Assembly (NCBI GenBank): GCA_026389335.1
Contig: JAPLIB010000004.1
Location: 1-39,590 of the forward strand
Direction: 5' to 3'
From: Cyanobacteriota bacterium
GTDB lineage: Bacteria > Cyanobacteriota > Cyanobacteriia > PCC-6307 > Cyanobiaceae
DNA: 39,590 nucleotides
Shown here: positions 1 through 8,986 of the stretch, piece after piece
Position numbering within the stretch: the first letter of the stretch is position 1
Layout of the letters: each line of letters starts with the position of its first letter
Notes under the pieces: generated by a model
What the model was told of the DNA's origin: nothing
Database searches by the model: none
Seen by the model: only the letters and a program-made list of their open reading frames with translations
Made by a program: the position numbers and the translations under genes

Positions 1-1084
1 CACCGCGATGGCGTAATGCCTTCTTTACTACCGGATACCTGAGTTCAGCAGCAAGAGCAGCACGGCTTCTTTGACCGCTCGGCGTTGAGCGATCAGGCGT
101 GCATTCGCGCGGCGGTACGTCCCGACCCCTGAATGGGTACAGGCGCTGACTGGACACAACGCCCACCTTGAGCCGAATCTCACTGGTCAGCAGCCAATTA
201 ATCGCAGCTGAGAAATTTGGCCTCGTTTGCCTCATGCGCGGTAAATGTTCCACCAACCAGGGGGCGTGATTTTGGTCCCGACATTAAGGGGGCCACCGGA
301 ACTCGGAACGCACTCTTCAGACCTGACGGGGGAGTTCCCTGTGCCGACTTGAAAATTGACCTAAAGCTGGACGCAGACCCCGGAGTTTGCCTGGGTTCAG
401 CTGCTGCAGTCGTTCTCAGCGAAGGTGGTGCTGGCTGTCGGCAGAGATGGCATCGCACTGGTGCATGACCTGCCGTCCTCAGAGGCCGTATGGCCCAAAG
501 GATTGCATCGGATCCTATGCAACCCGCTCCTGGATGAGCAGCGGATCAAGATGGCACTAGGCCGAGGAATAGCTGAAGCAATGCGGCTGAATCGTTCATG
601 CCCAACACTTCTTCCTTCATCCCTTGCCCAGGCTCGGTCAAGAAACCAGTCAGGAGTGCGGTCAGCCTGGGCGGGAGCCGATCTGAGGTAGCGGACGTTT
701 TGCCCACTCCCTTGCAGGGCTTGCCTGCACTACCAGGGACTGGGACTGGGACTGATCGTGACCCAGAGCTGAAAGTCCCAGGCCGTTGCGCCCTTCACCT
801 GCCCCGACTGCGTTCTCTGGCCAGCAACCGGCTCCGCAGCAATGGATGGCGCTCGATACTGGCTGGATTGCTGGCCGTTGCCCGCGGCATCACGGGGCTT
901 GTCGGTTGGATCTGGATCCAGTTGGCGTGGCACGGCTGATCAGACTCTCCCGCAACCCCGGGGCACCCCCCATGCGAGACAGGGACTGGCCCTGTTTTGT
1001 ATCAGATACTACCAAAATTCCTGCTCGCCTCGTCCAACTGAGGGAGATCGGGGACGCTGGCCCCTTACGCCTCTAGGGGAGTGA
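1..1084. other. Stretch without a supportable gene, possibly decayed
   Basis: No reading frame here looks like a protein family I recognise. Open frames are short, overlap one another on both strands, and are broken by stops. A stretch around 55-210 reads as protein-like in two successive forward frames (a short segment ending in a stop near 132, continued in another frame to a TGA near 212), which would fit a decayed gene, but I cannot name it. A small 6-bp tandem repeat (gggact, about three copies) lies near 735-753. The right end carries the strong Shine-Dalgarno sequence AGGGGAG that serves the gene starting at 1085. Confidence 0.5.
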
Positions 1085-1594
1085 ATGAAACTGAGTTGGT
1101 CCTCATCTTTTCTCGGGTCACCACTCATGAAACGCTTGCTACTTCTGTCGATTGGCTGTAGCGCTTGTTTGATCACTGGGGCGACAACAGGTGCCAAAGC
1201 GGATGTTTCTGCGACTATCAATGCAGCGGGCAAGGTTCCCAGTGCTTGCTTCGTGACTGGCACATCACTGCCCTTGGAGATGTCAGGTCCAAACGACTTG
1301 AGTGCCACTGGCGCTACGGTTATGCAATCCAGCGGTCCAGCCATCTTTGCTTTAGACACCGTTTCAATATCTGGTCCGGAATTAGCAATGGCTGGCGGCT
1401 TGTCGGCAACAGTGCTGCTCAAGTCTTCCCAGGGCGAACTAACGGCAAGCACTTCATCCGGTGAAAAGCTGGAAGTCAAAGAGTTTCTATCCGACGAAAA
1501 AACATCGGCAACCGTTAGTGTCGCCTCCAAAACTGGTGTCCTTCCGGCCGGCATTTACGAATTAAAAACCACCCTGACTTGCGTTAGCAATTAA
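1085..1594 (+). CDS. Secreted small protein, fimbrial-subunit-like
   Basis: This encodes 169 residues. ATG 1085 is chosen because AGGGGAG lies about six bases upstream; a second ATG at 1127 begins a cleaner signal peptide (MKRLLLLSIG, then a hydrophobic stretch ending in an AKA-type cleavage site), so either start would give a secreted protein. The mature part is small, rich in Ser, Thr, Ala and Gly, predicted beta-rich, and has one cysteine near its start (SACFV) and one near its end (LTCVSN), which could pair as in pilin or spore-coat-U-like domains. It precedes a PapD-like protein and another secreted protein on the same strand. The family assignment is inference; secretion is well supported. 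Confidence 0.7.
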   Translation: MKLSWSSSFLGSPLMKRLLLLSIGCSACLITGATTGAKADVSATINAAGKVPSACFVTGTSLPLEMSGPNDLSATGATVMQSSGPAIFALDTVSISGPELAMAGGLSATVLLKSSQGELTASTSSGEKLEVKEFLSDEKTSATVSVASKTGVLPAGIYELKTTLTCVSN

Positions 1595-1646
1595 CCGTCA
1601 ACACTGATCAGTTCTGTCTCCAGCATGGGGCTCGACCTCTTTCCTG

Positions 1647-2003
1647 ATGTTTGTCCTTCCCTCCCTGCTGGCGGTGGCGGTTTGGTTCGCCAAGCCGCCC
1701 CTGGGCTCCCAAGCCCGCATCACAGTGAACAACCCTGCTGCCAACACCATCTTCCAGATCGTGGGCATCAACAAAGATGGGGTTGAGCTCGGTCCAGGCA
1801 GTTTTAGCGCCAACCCTGAGCAGCTCACCGTGGGCCGCAACCGCCCCCGCCAGGCTTTTATCCGCTTCGACCCCGATTCTCTCTGGGCCGTCTGCGCCGT
1901 TTCGATCAGCAAAGATGAGGCTAAGGCCTTGAACACCACCGGTGCCATCGGCCAGCTTTCCATGCGCGTGCGGGCATGTAAGCGCTATTTCCTCACTCCC
2001 TGA
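1647..2003 (+). CDS. Exported protein resembling the N-terminal domain of pilus chaperones
   Basis: This encodes 118 residues. The N-terminus has a hydrophobic export segment (about residues 1-22). The body follows the pattern of the first immunoglobulin-like domain of PapD/FimC-type periplasmic chaperones: an ITVNNP strand at the start, a segment ending NPEQLTVGRNRPRQAFIRF that resembles the 'P-x-x-x-x-L-x-x-G-x-x-x-x-x-R' edge strand, then a WAVCAVSIS strand. Two-domain chaperones are about 220-240 residues, so this is one domain only. It sits 52 bp after the fimbrial-like gene and its stop is 7 bp before the next start, so co-transcription is likely. The chaperone assignment is by pattern only. 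Confidence 0.65.
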   Translation: MFVLPSLLAVAVWFAKPPLGSQARITVNNPAANTIFQIVGINKDGVELGPGSFSANPEQLTVGRNRPRQAFIRFDPDSLWAVCAVSISKDEAKALNTTGAIGQLSMRVRACKRYFLTP

Positions 2004-2010
2004 TTCGGCC

Positions 2011-2703
2011 ATGGCCATCCGCTCGGGCCTGCGCCAGCGTTGCTGCGAAGGGCTGTTCGTGGCCTGCCTGGCTCCGGCCCTTGGTCTGAGCCTGGCGGCC
2101 GATCCTGCCTCCGCTCAGCAGCTTCAGGTGTGGCCCGGCTTTCGGGATACCAACGGCCCCACCATTGAGATCGAAACGGAAGACAACGTGCGCTGTCGCT
2201 ACAGCCAAGGGGCCCGGCCCAGCTTCAGCGTGGCGGGCCTCAGCGCCAATCCCAGCACCAGTGCGCAGGCCAGCAGCGGCAATGCCAGCAGCAGTGCCAT
2301 GGTCTCCCAGCTCGGCGGTGGCTTGATGCTCACGATTCCCTTCGGCGGAAGGTCCGTGAATGGCTGCGGCCGCCTTTCGGCCTTGCAGGAGCAACGCAGC
2401 AAACTTGCCCTCGGTGCCGCCCTACTGGAACAGGGCCTGATCACCCAGGAACAGTTTCAGCAGCTGGGCGCCTCCATTGCCCGCGACCTGGGCATTCCAG
2501 GCGCCAATTCAGCCGCCAGCGCCTCGAACCAGGCGCCAAGGCCGGTCTACGAACCGCCGCCGCCGTTCAAGACCGGCGGGGCCACCAGCGCCACTCCCTT
2601 CAAGCCCCGATTTTCCCCCGTGGACACCGGCAGTGGAGCGGCCTCTCCTCCAGCGGCGCCTGGAGAACGGCCTGTGGCCCCCACGAAACGAGCCCCGGGC
2701 TGA
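2011..2703 (+). CDS. Secreted protein of unknown function with Pro-rich C-terminus
   Basis: This encodes 230 residues. ATG 2011 is 7 bp after the previous stop and starts a typical signal peptide ending near DPASAQQ (residue about 36). The mature protein has a short N-terminal beta-like region with a lone cysteine (NVRCRYS), a Ser/Ala-rich linker, a GG-containing hydrophobic segment, a helical segment around residues 125-165 (QEQRSKLALGAALLEQ...), and a low-complexity Pro/Ala/Thr tail. No catalytic motif is visible. Its place after a fimbrial-like protein and a chaperone-like domain suggests a role in the same surface or secretion system, but nothing in the sequence proves it. Confidence 0.65.
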   Translation: MAIRSGLRQRCCEGLFVACLAPALGLSLAADPASAQQLQVWPGFRDTNGPTIEIETEDNVRCRYSQGARPSFSVAGLSANPSTSAQASSGNASSSAMVSQLGGGLMLTIPFGGRSVNGCGRLSALQEQRSKLALGAALLEQGLITQEQFQQLGASIARDLGIPGANSAASASNQAPRPVYEPPPPFKTGGATSATPFKPRFSPVDTGSGAASPPAAPGERPVAPTKRAPG

Positions 2704-2843
2704 TTGCACGCGCTGGAGAGTGGATCGCCTGCCCCGAACACCAGCTTTCCCCTGCCACCAACGCCCGCGGCTCGGGGATCAGCAGCCCTTTCCACCGACA
2801 GGACAGCGCCCAGGCACCGAAGGGCTCGCCACGTTCGGAGAGA

Positions 2844-3197
2844 ATGATCCCCAACCACGGCAAAGCGTTGAGCGAAACCCCCACTTTTTTGATCACGGCC
2901 AGCCTCAAGGGCACCAGCCACGCCTTCCCCTGCCGCCCCGACCAGACCGTGCTGGCGGCTGCGGAGGCGGCGGGGGTGCCGTTGCCCAGTTCCTGCTGCT
3001 CGGGGGTGTGCACCACCTGCGCGGCGAAATTGGTGAGTGGCACGGTGCACCAGCCCGATGCCATGGGCGTCAGGGCGGAACTTCGGGAACAGGGCTACGC
3101 GCTGCTGTGCGTGTCCTATCCCCGCAGCGATCTGGAGTTGCTGGCCGGCCAGGAAGATGCCCTCTATGAAGCCCAGTTCGGCCAATACCAGAAGTGA
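2844..3197 (+). CDS. Plant-type [2Fe-2S] ferredoxin
   Basis: This encodes 117 residues. Cysteines at about residues 51, 56, 59 and 89 give C-x4-C-x2-C-x29-C, the exact spacing of plant/cyanobacterial [2Fe-2S] ferredoxins; an extra cysteine at 52 sits beside the first ligand. The fold signature is clear (FPCRPDQTVLAAAEAAGV before the cluster loop, then YALLCVSYPRSDLEL). Such ferredoxins carry single electrons at low potential to soluble acceptors; this is one of the divergent paralogues rather than canonical photosynthetic PetF, because the N-terminus is extended and the C-terminus runs past the usual end. Its TGA overlaps the GTG start of the next gene (GTGA), so the two are translationally coupled. 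Confidence 0.9.
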   Translation: MIPNHGKALSETPTFLITASLKGTSHAFPCRPDQTVLAAAEAAGVPLPSSCCSGVCTTCAAKLVSGTVHQPDAMGVRAELREQGYALLCVSYPRSDLELLAGQEDALYEAQFGQYQK

Positions 3198-3571
3198 GGC
3201 TGGAGCCTCTGCAGGCCTGGTTCCAGCCGCGGCCGGGGCCGCTGTTGCCCCAGCTGCGGCCCGCTCTGCTGGCCCGCGCCCAGGCGCAGGCCGGGCCCGG
3301 GGCGCAACTGTTGCGCTGGGCGATCACCGCCGCTGAAGCGGAGCGGGGCCTACGGATTGAAGCGGTGGTGCTGGTGGGGGTGCTGGCGGAGCAGCCGGCC
3401 GGACAACGGCTGGAGCAACCGGCACTCGACACCCAGGCCAACGGCCTGCCCGAATGCGGTGCCGACAGCCTCCAGCCTCCTCGGCTGCCTGGACCAGGGA
3501 ACAAAGGCAGCAGGCCTGTGGCACCGGCACCCACTGCCGACCGGGCCGCCACTGCAGCCTCGGCACCGTGA
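3194..3571 (+). CDS. Small hypothetical protein coupled to ferredoxin
   Basis: This encodes 125 residues from GTG 3194, whose GTGA overlaps the ferredoxin stop by four bases. The first half is Pro/Leu/Ala/Arg-rich and probably helical (about residues 10-60, ending in IEAVVLVGVL); the second half is low-complexity and unlikely to be folded. I do not recognise a family. The tight overlap with the ferredoxin upstream and the 10-bp spacing to the DUF3326 gene downstream argue that it is a real gene in a three-gene operon. The first half may be the conserved part; the C-terminal half may be lineage-specific. Confidence 0.55.
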   Translation: MRLEPLQAWFQPRPGPLLPQLRPALLARAQAQAGPGAQLLRWAITAAEAERGLRIEAVVLVGVLAEQPAGQRLEQPALDTQANGLPECGADSLQPPRLPGPGNKGSRPVAPAPTADRAATAASAP

Positions 3572-3581
3572 GCGCGGGACC

Positions 3582-4745
3582 ATGAGCCCTGACCAGCCAC
3601 CCCTGCCCACCTTGCTGGTGATCCCCACCGGTGTGGGCTGCACCGTGGGCGGCTATGCGGGCGATGGCCTGCCGGCGGCCCGGTTGCTGGCGGCGGCCAG
3701 CGGCTGCCTGATCACCCATCCCAATGTGATGAATGGCGCCTCCCTCTACTGGAGCGATCGCCGCATCCACTACGTGGAGGGCTGGGCCCTCGATCGCTTT
3801 GCGGGCGGCGAACTGGCCCTGGCGCCGGTGGCCGGTCGCAAGGTGGGGCTGCTGCTGGATGCGGGCATCGAGCCGGAGCTGCGCCAGCGCCAGCTTCAGG
3901 CGGCGGCTGCCTGTCGGGCCACCCTGGGCCTGGCGATCGGCCCGATGGTCACGACCGACGTGCCCCTGGGGGTGGGCCTGAGCCTGGGCCCCAGCGGGGC
4001 CAGCTGGGGCACCCTGGGGCGCCCTGATGCCTTGCTGCGCGCCGGCGAGCAGCTGGTGGCCGCAGGCGCCAACGCCATTGCCGTGGTGGCTCGCTTCCCC
4101 GATGATCCTGGCAGCGAGGCCCTGGCCGCCTACCGCCATGGCGACGGCGTCGATGCCCTGGCAGGCGCCGAGGCGGTGATCAGCCATCTGCTGGTGCAGC
4201 ACCTGGGCATCCCCTGTGCCCATGCGCCGGCCCTGGCACCCTTGCCCTTGGATCCCGATCTCGATCCCAGGGCAGCGGCCGAGGAACTAGGCCATACCTT
4301 TTTGCCCTGCGTGCTGGTGGGATTGAGCCGGGCGCCGGATCTGGTACCGCTGGCTGGGGCCCCGTTGGCTGGTGCCGGCTGGTCATCGGCCCAGCGTTTC
4401 GCCGCCGCGACAGGGGCGCGGGGGAGCGGCCCCCTGCTGCTGGCCTCAGACCTCGGCGCCGTGGTGGCTCCCGCCGCTGCCCTCGGCGGCGAAGCCGTGC
4501 TGGCCTGCGCTGAGCGGGGGGTGCCCCTGATTGCGGTGCAGAATTCCTGCCTGCTGCAGGTGTCGGCGGCGGCCCTGGGCCTGGAGGTGCTGACAGCGGC
4601 CAGCTATGCCGAGGCCGCCGGGTTGGTGCTGGCCCTGCGGGAAGGGATCGATCCGGCGGCGCTGCGGCGACCGTTGCTGCCTTGGATCGAGCTCCCGAGC
4701 CGCTCAGCTACCCCAGCAGGATCCGATGCATCAGCGGCAAAGTGA
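3582..4745 (+). CDS. DUF3326 family protein
   Basis: This encodes 387 residues. ATG 3582 is 10 bp after the previous stop and gives an N-terminus typical of the family (LLVIPTGVGCTVGGYAGD). Other family-like segments are LITHPNVMNGASLYW, the Gly-rich LGVGLSLGPSGASWGTLGRP, and AVQNSCLLQV near the C-terminus. The family is widespread in cyanobacteria and plant chloroplasts; its biochemical function is not established as far as I know. No transmembrane segment or signal peptide is seen, so it is probably cytoplasmic. The 3' end overlaps the convergent AEC transporter gene by 38 bp (4708-4745). Confidence 0.85.
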   Translation: MSPDQPPLPTLLVIPTGVGCTVGGYAGDGLPAARLLAAASGCLITHPNVMNGASLYWSDRRIHYVEGWALDRFAGGELALAPVAGRKVGLLLDAGIEPELRQRQLQAAAACRATLGLAIGPMVTTDVPLGVGLSLGPSGASWGTLGRPDALLRAGEQLVAAGANAIAVVARFPDDPGSEALAAYRHGDGVDALAGAEAVISHLLVQHLGIPCAHAPALAPLPLDPDLDPRAAAEELGHTFLPCVLVGLSRAPDLVPLAGAPLAGAGWSSAQRFAAATGARGSGPLLLASDLGAVVAPAAALGGEAVLACAERGVPLIAVQNSCLLQVSAAALGLEVLTAASYAEAAGLVLALREGIDPAALRRPLLPWIELPSRSATPAGSDASAAK

Positions 4746-5658
4746 GAAAGGAGACCCCGGTGCTGATCAGGATCGCCAGGGCGAGTCGTTCGCCATTCAG
4801 GCCGAGGCGCTCCGCGATCACAACAGTGAGCAACTGGCTCGGCATCGCCCCCTCCATCACCACCGCCTCGAGATAGGGCGGTGCCAGCTGCACCAGCCTG
4901 GCGATCGCCAGGATCAGCACCGGTGAGAGCACCAGCTTCACCGCCGCCGCCAGCAGCAGGGGGCCCGGGCGTGCCAGGGCCCTGAAGCGCAGCCCCAGCC
5001 CCAGGCTCAGCATCATCAAGCCGGAAACCGCCTGGCCCAGCAGGTTGGTGGCCTGCAGCAGGAAGGCCGGCACCGCCAGACCACTGCCACGCCAGATCAG
5101 GCCGATGAGCAGAGCCCACAGGGCCGGCATCTGTCCAATCTCGCGGGCCATCCGCCAGGCCGGCGCCAGCACCGCACTCAGGCCTGGGGGCGCTGGCGTT
5201 GACGCCCTCAGATAGCGGGCGCCTGTACTCAGACCCACGCTCAGATTCAACGGCGTGGTGGTCACTTCACAGAGCACAGCCACCTTGGCGGCCTGGAGTC
5301 CCAGGGCCGGGAACAGCCCCTGCAGCACCGGCAGTCCCAGATAGGTGACATTGCCAAAACTGCTGGCCAGCACCAGGGCACCCTTCTCAGCGGGCGCCAG
5401 GGGAATGCGGCTGAAGAGGGCGATGGCCAGTCCCATGGTGGCCAGAGTGCCGAGCAGCATCGTGAGCGGAATCCGCCATAGCTCGTCGCCCGATTGCACC
5501 TGCACCACCACGCGAAAGACCAGGGCGGGCAACAGCACCTGCAGCACCAGCAGCCCGATGATCCGCCGGGCCGTAGCGCTGTCGGCCTCGCCGAGCGTGA
5601 AGCGCAGCAGGCTGCCGATGCCGATGATCAGGGCCAGGGAGAGAAAGACTGAGGTCAA
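4708..5658 (-). CDS. AEC-family (auxin efflux carrier-like) transporter
   Basis: This encodes 316 residues with about ten hydrophobic membrane segments in the five-plus-five layout of the AEC/BASS-like superfamily. The N-terminus (SLALIIGIGSLLR) and the segment SFGNVTYLGLPVLQGLFP, with its Asn/Gly/Pro-containing central crossover, are typical. Such carriers export or import small organic acids; the substrate cannot be read from sequence. It lies downstream of alanine dehydrogenase on the same strand with a 99-bp gap, so an amino- or keto-acid substrate is conceivable but only by context. The 3' end overlaps the convergent DUF3326 gene. Confidence 0.85.
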   Translation of the reverse strand: MTSVFLSLALIIGIGSLLRFTLGEADSATARRIIGLLVLQVLLPALVFRVVVQVQSGDELWRIPLTMLLGTLATMGLAIALFSRIPLAPAEKGALVLASSFGNVTYLGLPVLQGLFPALGLQAAKVAVLCEVTTTPLNLSVGLSTGARYLRASTPAPPGLSAVLAPAWRMAREIGQMPALWALLIGLIWRGSGLAVPAFLLQATNLLGQAVSGLMMLSLGLGLRFRALARPGPLLLAAAVKLVLSPVLILAIARLVQLAPPYLEAVVMEGAMPSQLLTVVIAERLGLNGERLALAILISTGVSFLTLPLMHRILLG

Positions 5659-5757
5659 TGGCCCTCTCCTGGCAGCGGCGGCAATCGCAAGCCTGGTGCC
5701 GATAGCCAGGCCATCAGCTGGTTCTCCGGGTAGCTGGAGATGGTCAACAAGCGGGGC

Positions 5758-6872
5758 TCAGCGCAGGCAGGCCATCGGATGGCGCGGGGCCACCCCCAGC
5801 GCCTTGGCCACCCCCGGATGGCAGACGGAGCCGTCCACCGTGTTGAGCCCCGAGAGCAGCTCGGGCCGGTCGGTGACCGCTTCGATCAGGCCACGGCCGG
5901 CCATGCCGACGATGTAGGGCAAGGTGACGCTCACCAGCGCCTCGGTGGAGGTGAAGGGAACGGCGCCGGGCATGTTGCCGACGGCGTAGTGCTGGATGCC
6001 GTGGATGGTCACGACCGGATCGGTGTGGGTGGTTTCGCGGCTGGTGGCGATGCAGCCGCCCTGGTCGATCGCCACATCGACGATCACCGAGCCCGGGCGC
6101 ATGCGCTGCACCAGCGCTTCGCTCACCAGGGTGGGAGCACGGCCGCCGGGCAGCAACACGGCCCCGATCAGCAGATCGGCTTCCGGCACCAGCCGCTCGA
6201 TCAGGCCGCTGCTACTCACCAGGCTCACCATGCGGCCGCGGCGGTCTGATTCCAGGGCCCGCAGGCGCTGGGGCGAGCGATCCAGCAGGAAAACACCTCC
6301 GCATCCATGGCGGCGGCGATGCGGGCCGCATGCCAGCCGACGGTGCCAGCACCCAGCACCACCACCCGGGCGGGGCGCACGCCGGTGCAGCCACCCATCA
6401 GCACGCCACGGCCGCCGTGGGGCTTCTCCAGCAGATGGGCTCCCACCTGGGCCGCGAGGCGGCCGGCCACCTCGCTCATCGGCGCCAGCAGCGGCAGGCT
6501 GCCGTCTTCCAGTTGCACTGTTTCGTAGGCCAGGGCGGTGGTGCCCGCCGCCAGCAGCGCTCTGCCCACCTCCGGATAGGCGGCCAGGTGCAGATAGGTG
6601 AACAGCACCAGATCGGGCCGCAGAAAGACGAACTCCTCCGGCTGGGGCTCCTTCACCTTCACCACCAGATGGGCGGCCCAGGCCTGCTCGCGGTCCACGA
6701 GGCGGGCGCCGCTCTCGTCGTAGGCGGCGTCGCTGATGCCGGCACCGAGGCCTGCCCCCGCCTGGATCCGCACCTCCATGCCCTGGGAGACGAGTTCACG
6801 CACCCCATCGGGAGTGAGCGCCACCCGCTGCTCATCGCGCTTGATCTCGGTGGGGACGCCGATGGTGGCCAT
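5758..6872 (-). pseudogene. ald: Alanine dehydrogenase, disrupted by a frameshift
   Basis: Alanine dehydrogenase interconverts L-alanine and pyruvate plus ammonium with NAD(H). The N-terminal half (from ATG 6872, reading MATIGVPTEIK; ATGs at 6902 and 6911 are alternatives) contains the expected substrate-site and nucleotide-binding features, including the Rossmann motif VVLGAGTVG and the AMSEVAGR segment. After ..MDAEVF near 6284-6293 the frame shifts; the homologous continuation (LLDRSPQRLRALE..., then DVAIDQGGCIATSRETTHTDP and the HYAVGNMPGAVP signature) is in another frame ending at TGA 5758. Both halves are otherwise intact and together match the usual length of about 370. The shift falls at a run of four A's on the plus strand; two A's would restore VFLLD. 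It could be a sequencing error or a recent mutation. Confidence 0.88.
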
Positions 6873-6961
6873 CGGCGATGCCAGGCGTGTGCTCTGGGCC
6901 ATAACTGCCATGACCGAAGGGGGGCTGGAGCGCCGGCGCCAACCCTAGGCGCCGCCAGCGA

Positions 6962-8986
6962 TCAAGCCGCCGCAATCGGCATTCGCCAGCCAGCTCCGAA
7001 GGACCGGCCGCTCACCTTCAGCGCCGGTGCCGCCTGACGTCGTTTGAATTCGGCGCGGCGCAGCAGCTGATGCACCCGCAGCGTCAGCTCCGGCTCGCTG
7101 CCTGCTGCGAGCAGCTGCTCCGGACTGGCCAGCCCCTCGATGTAGGCCTTCAGCAGCGGATCGAGCACGGCGTAGTCGGGCAGGGAGTCGCTGTCGCACT
7201 GATCGGGCCGCAACTCGGCGCTGGGTGGTTTGTGGCGGATCGCCGCGCCGATCAGCTCGCCGCTGGCCGGCAATCCCAGGGCGGCGCGGCAAGGGGCGGC
7301 CGCCGGGCTATCGATCCAGTCGCAGAGGCCGAACACGGTGGTTTTGTAGAGATCGCCGATCACGGCCAGGCCGCCGTTCATGTCGCCGTAGAGGGTGCAG
7401 TAGCCCACGGCCAGCTCCGATTTGTTGCCGGTGGCCAGCAGCAGCTGGCCCTGCTGGTTGGCGACGGCCATCAGCAGGGTGCCGCGGATGCGCGATTGCA
7501 GATTCTCCGCCGTCAGCCCCTGGGGAGGGCCAGCCAGGGGACCGCTGAGGGCGTTATCGAAGGCCGCCATCAGCTGGGCGATTGCCACGATGTCGGTGGT
7601 CAGGCCGAGACGGTTGGCCAGGGCCTCGGCATCGCTGAGGGAGCCGGGCGAGCTCCAGGGAGAGGGCATCAGCAGGGCGCTGACCCGCTGGGCCCCAAGG
7701 GCGGCGCTGGCGATCAGGGCCACCAGGGCCGAGTCGATGCCGCCACTGAGCCCCAGCAGGGCGCCGCGAAAGCCGCATTTGCGGGCGTAGTCGCGCACCC
7801 CCAACACCAAGACCCGCAGCAGTTGTTCCTCGGCTGAGGGCGGCTTCTGGAGGGGAGGCGGCTGGAGGAACCCCTGCCCCCGCAGGGCTGACTGGTCCTC
7901 TGGAGCCGGCTGATTCTGTGGAGCCGGCTGTTCCTTTGCTGCCGGTTGCACATCCGGGGAGGCTGGTGCCGCGGGGAAAGCTTGGTCCGCTGGGGAAGCC
8001 GCGGCCATGGCCGCTGACGGCATCGGCAGCGGCTCGGTGGTCAGCACCTCCGTGGGGAGTGGCGGCTGGGGAAGCAGCTGCTGAGCTGCGGGCTGTTGCG
8101 TGAGCAGTGGCTGTTCTGTAAGCAGTGGCTGTTGCGTAAGCAGAGCTGCCGCCGCTGGGGGCTCGCCGCCGGCGCCGTTGACGAGCCCGAACGGGCCCGG
8201 TGGCGTTGGCTCCGCATCCCACAGGCCCAGCTGCTCCTCGGAGCAGGCCAGCTGGCAGACAGCTCTGCCGGCGGCATCCACGACGAAACTGGCCCCGTCG
8301 AACACCAGATCGTCATTGCCACCCACCTGGTTGACATAGACGACCGGGCAGCCCAGCCGAACCGCGGCCCGCGCCGCCAGCTGCTGCCGCAGATTGAGCT
8401 TCCCCTGGCCGAAGGGGGAGGCCGAGAGGTTCAGCAGCAGGTCGATGCTCTGTGATTCCAGCTCAGCGATCGGATCGGCACCCACCAGCCGCTGCGCCTG
8501 CAACGCCTCCTCCACCCAGAGGTCTTCGCAGATGCTCAGCCCCAATCGCCAGCGGCGGCCGCGGCGCTCCAGTTCGAGCACGGCCGCCTGATCCCCCGGC
8601 AGGAAGTACCGGCGTTCATCGAAGACGTCGTAGCTGGGCAGCAGCTGCTTGCGCGCCACCACCCGCCAGCCGCCCCCTTCCACCAGGGCCAGGGCGTTGT
8701 AGAGGTTGGGACTGCCAGCGCCGATGGTCGGCTCCGCAACCCCCACCAGCACGGCCAGTTCGCTGGGCAGGCAGGCGGCCAGGCGCGTCAGTTCAAGCTG
8801 TTGCCGCTCCAGCAGCGCCGGCCGCAGCAGCAGGTCCCGGGGCGGATAGCCCCAGAGCGAGAGCTCGGGGGTGAGCAGCAGATCAGCGCCCCGGGCCATC
8901 GCCTCCAGGCCGGCCTGCTCGATCAGGCGGCCGTTGCCCTCCAGGTCTCCCACCAGGGGATTGAGCTGGGCCAGGGCAAGACGCAT
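6962..8986 (-). CDS. nadE: Glutamine-dependent NAD+ synthetase with expanded linker
   Basis: NadE makes NAD+ from nicotinate adenine dinucleotide, ATP and glutamine. From ATG 8986 the protein is 674 residues. Residues 1 to about 257 form the nitrilase-type glutaminase domain (LLTPELSLWGYPPRDLL with the catalytic Glu, ARKQLLPSYDVFDE with the Lys, LSICEDLW with the Cys). Residues about 383-674 form the ATP-pyrophosphatase synthetase domain (P-loop LSGGIDSA, then LLATGNKSELAVGYCTLYGD). Between them is a roughly 125-residue Pro/Gln/Ala-rich low-complexity linker with a 6-residue repeat, making the protein over 100 residues longer than typical. The ATG shares one base with the nadD stop (TGATG), so NadD and NadE, consecutive enzymes of the pathway, are translationally coupled. 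Confidence 0.95.
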   Translation of the reverse strand: MRLALAQLNPLVGDLEGNGRLIEQAGLEAMARGADLLLTPELSLWGYPPRDLLLRPALLERQQLELTRLAACLPSELAVLVGVAEPTIGAGSPNLYNALALVEGGGWRVVARKQLLPSYDVFDERRYFLPGDQAAVLELERRGRRWRLGLSICEDLWVEEALQAQRLVGADPIAELESQSIDLLLNLSASPFGQGKLNLRQQLAARAAVRLGCPVVYVNQVGGNDDLVFDGASFVVDAAGRAVCQLACSEEQLGLWDAEPTPPGPFGLVNGAGGEPPAAAALLTQQPLLTEQPLLTQQPAAQQLLPQPPLPTEVLTTEPLPMPSAAMAAASPADQAFPAAPASPDVQPAAKEQPAPQNQPAPEDQSALRGQGFLQPPPLQKPPSAEEQLLRVLVLGVRDYARKCGFRGALLGLSGGIDSALVALIASAALGAQRVSALLMPSPWSSPGSLSDAEALANRLGLTTDIVAIAQLMAAFDNALSGPLAGPPQGLTAENLQSRIRGTLLMAVANQQGQLLLATGNKSELAVGYCTLYGDMNGGLAVIGDLYKTTVFGLCDWIDSPAAAPCRAALGLPASGELIGAAIRHKPPSAELRPDQCDSDSLPDYAVLDPLLKAYIEGLASPEQLLAAGSEPELTLRVHQLLRRAEFKRRQAAPALKVSGRSFGAGWRMPIAAA
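8090..8143. repeat. 18-bp tandem repeat (3 copies) in the NadE linker
   Basis: Three near-identical 18-bp units lie in frame within nadE and encode the hexapeptide LLT(Q/E)QP on the minus strand. Units start at 8090, 8108 and 8126 and differ at only a few positions. A more diverged Ala/Pro/Gln-rich stretch continues on the synthetase side (near 7870-7935). Confidence 0.85.

Noticed and set aside
598-939. Open frame of 113 codons near the left edge
   Set aside because: No signal of a family, no clear ribosome-binding site and competing frames on both strands.
6284-6296. Programmed ribosomal frameshift in ald
   Set aside because: No slippery heptamer with a following structure was evident and alanine dehydrogenase is not known to use frameshifting.
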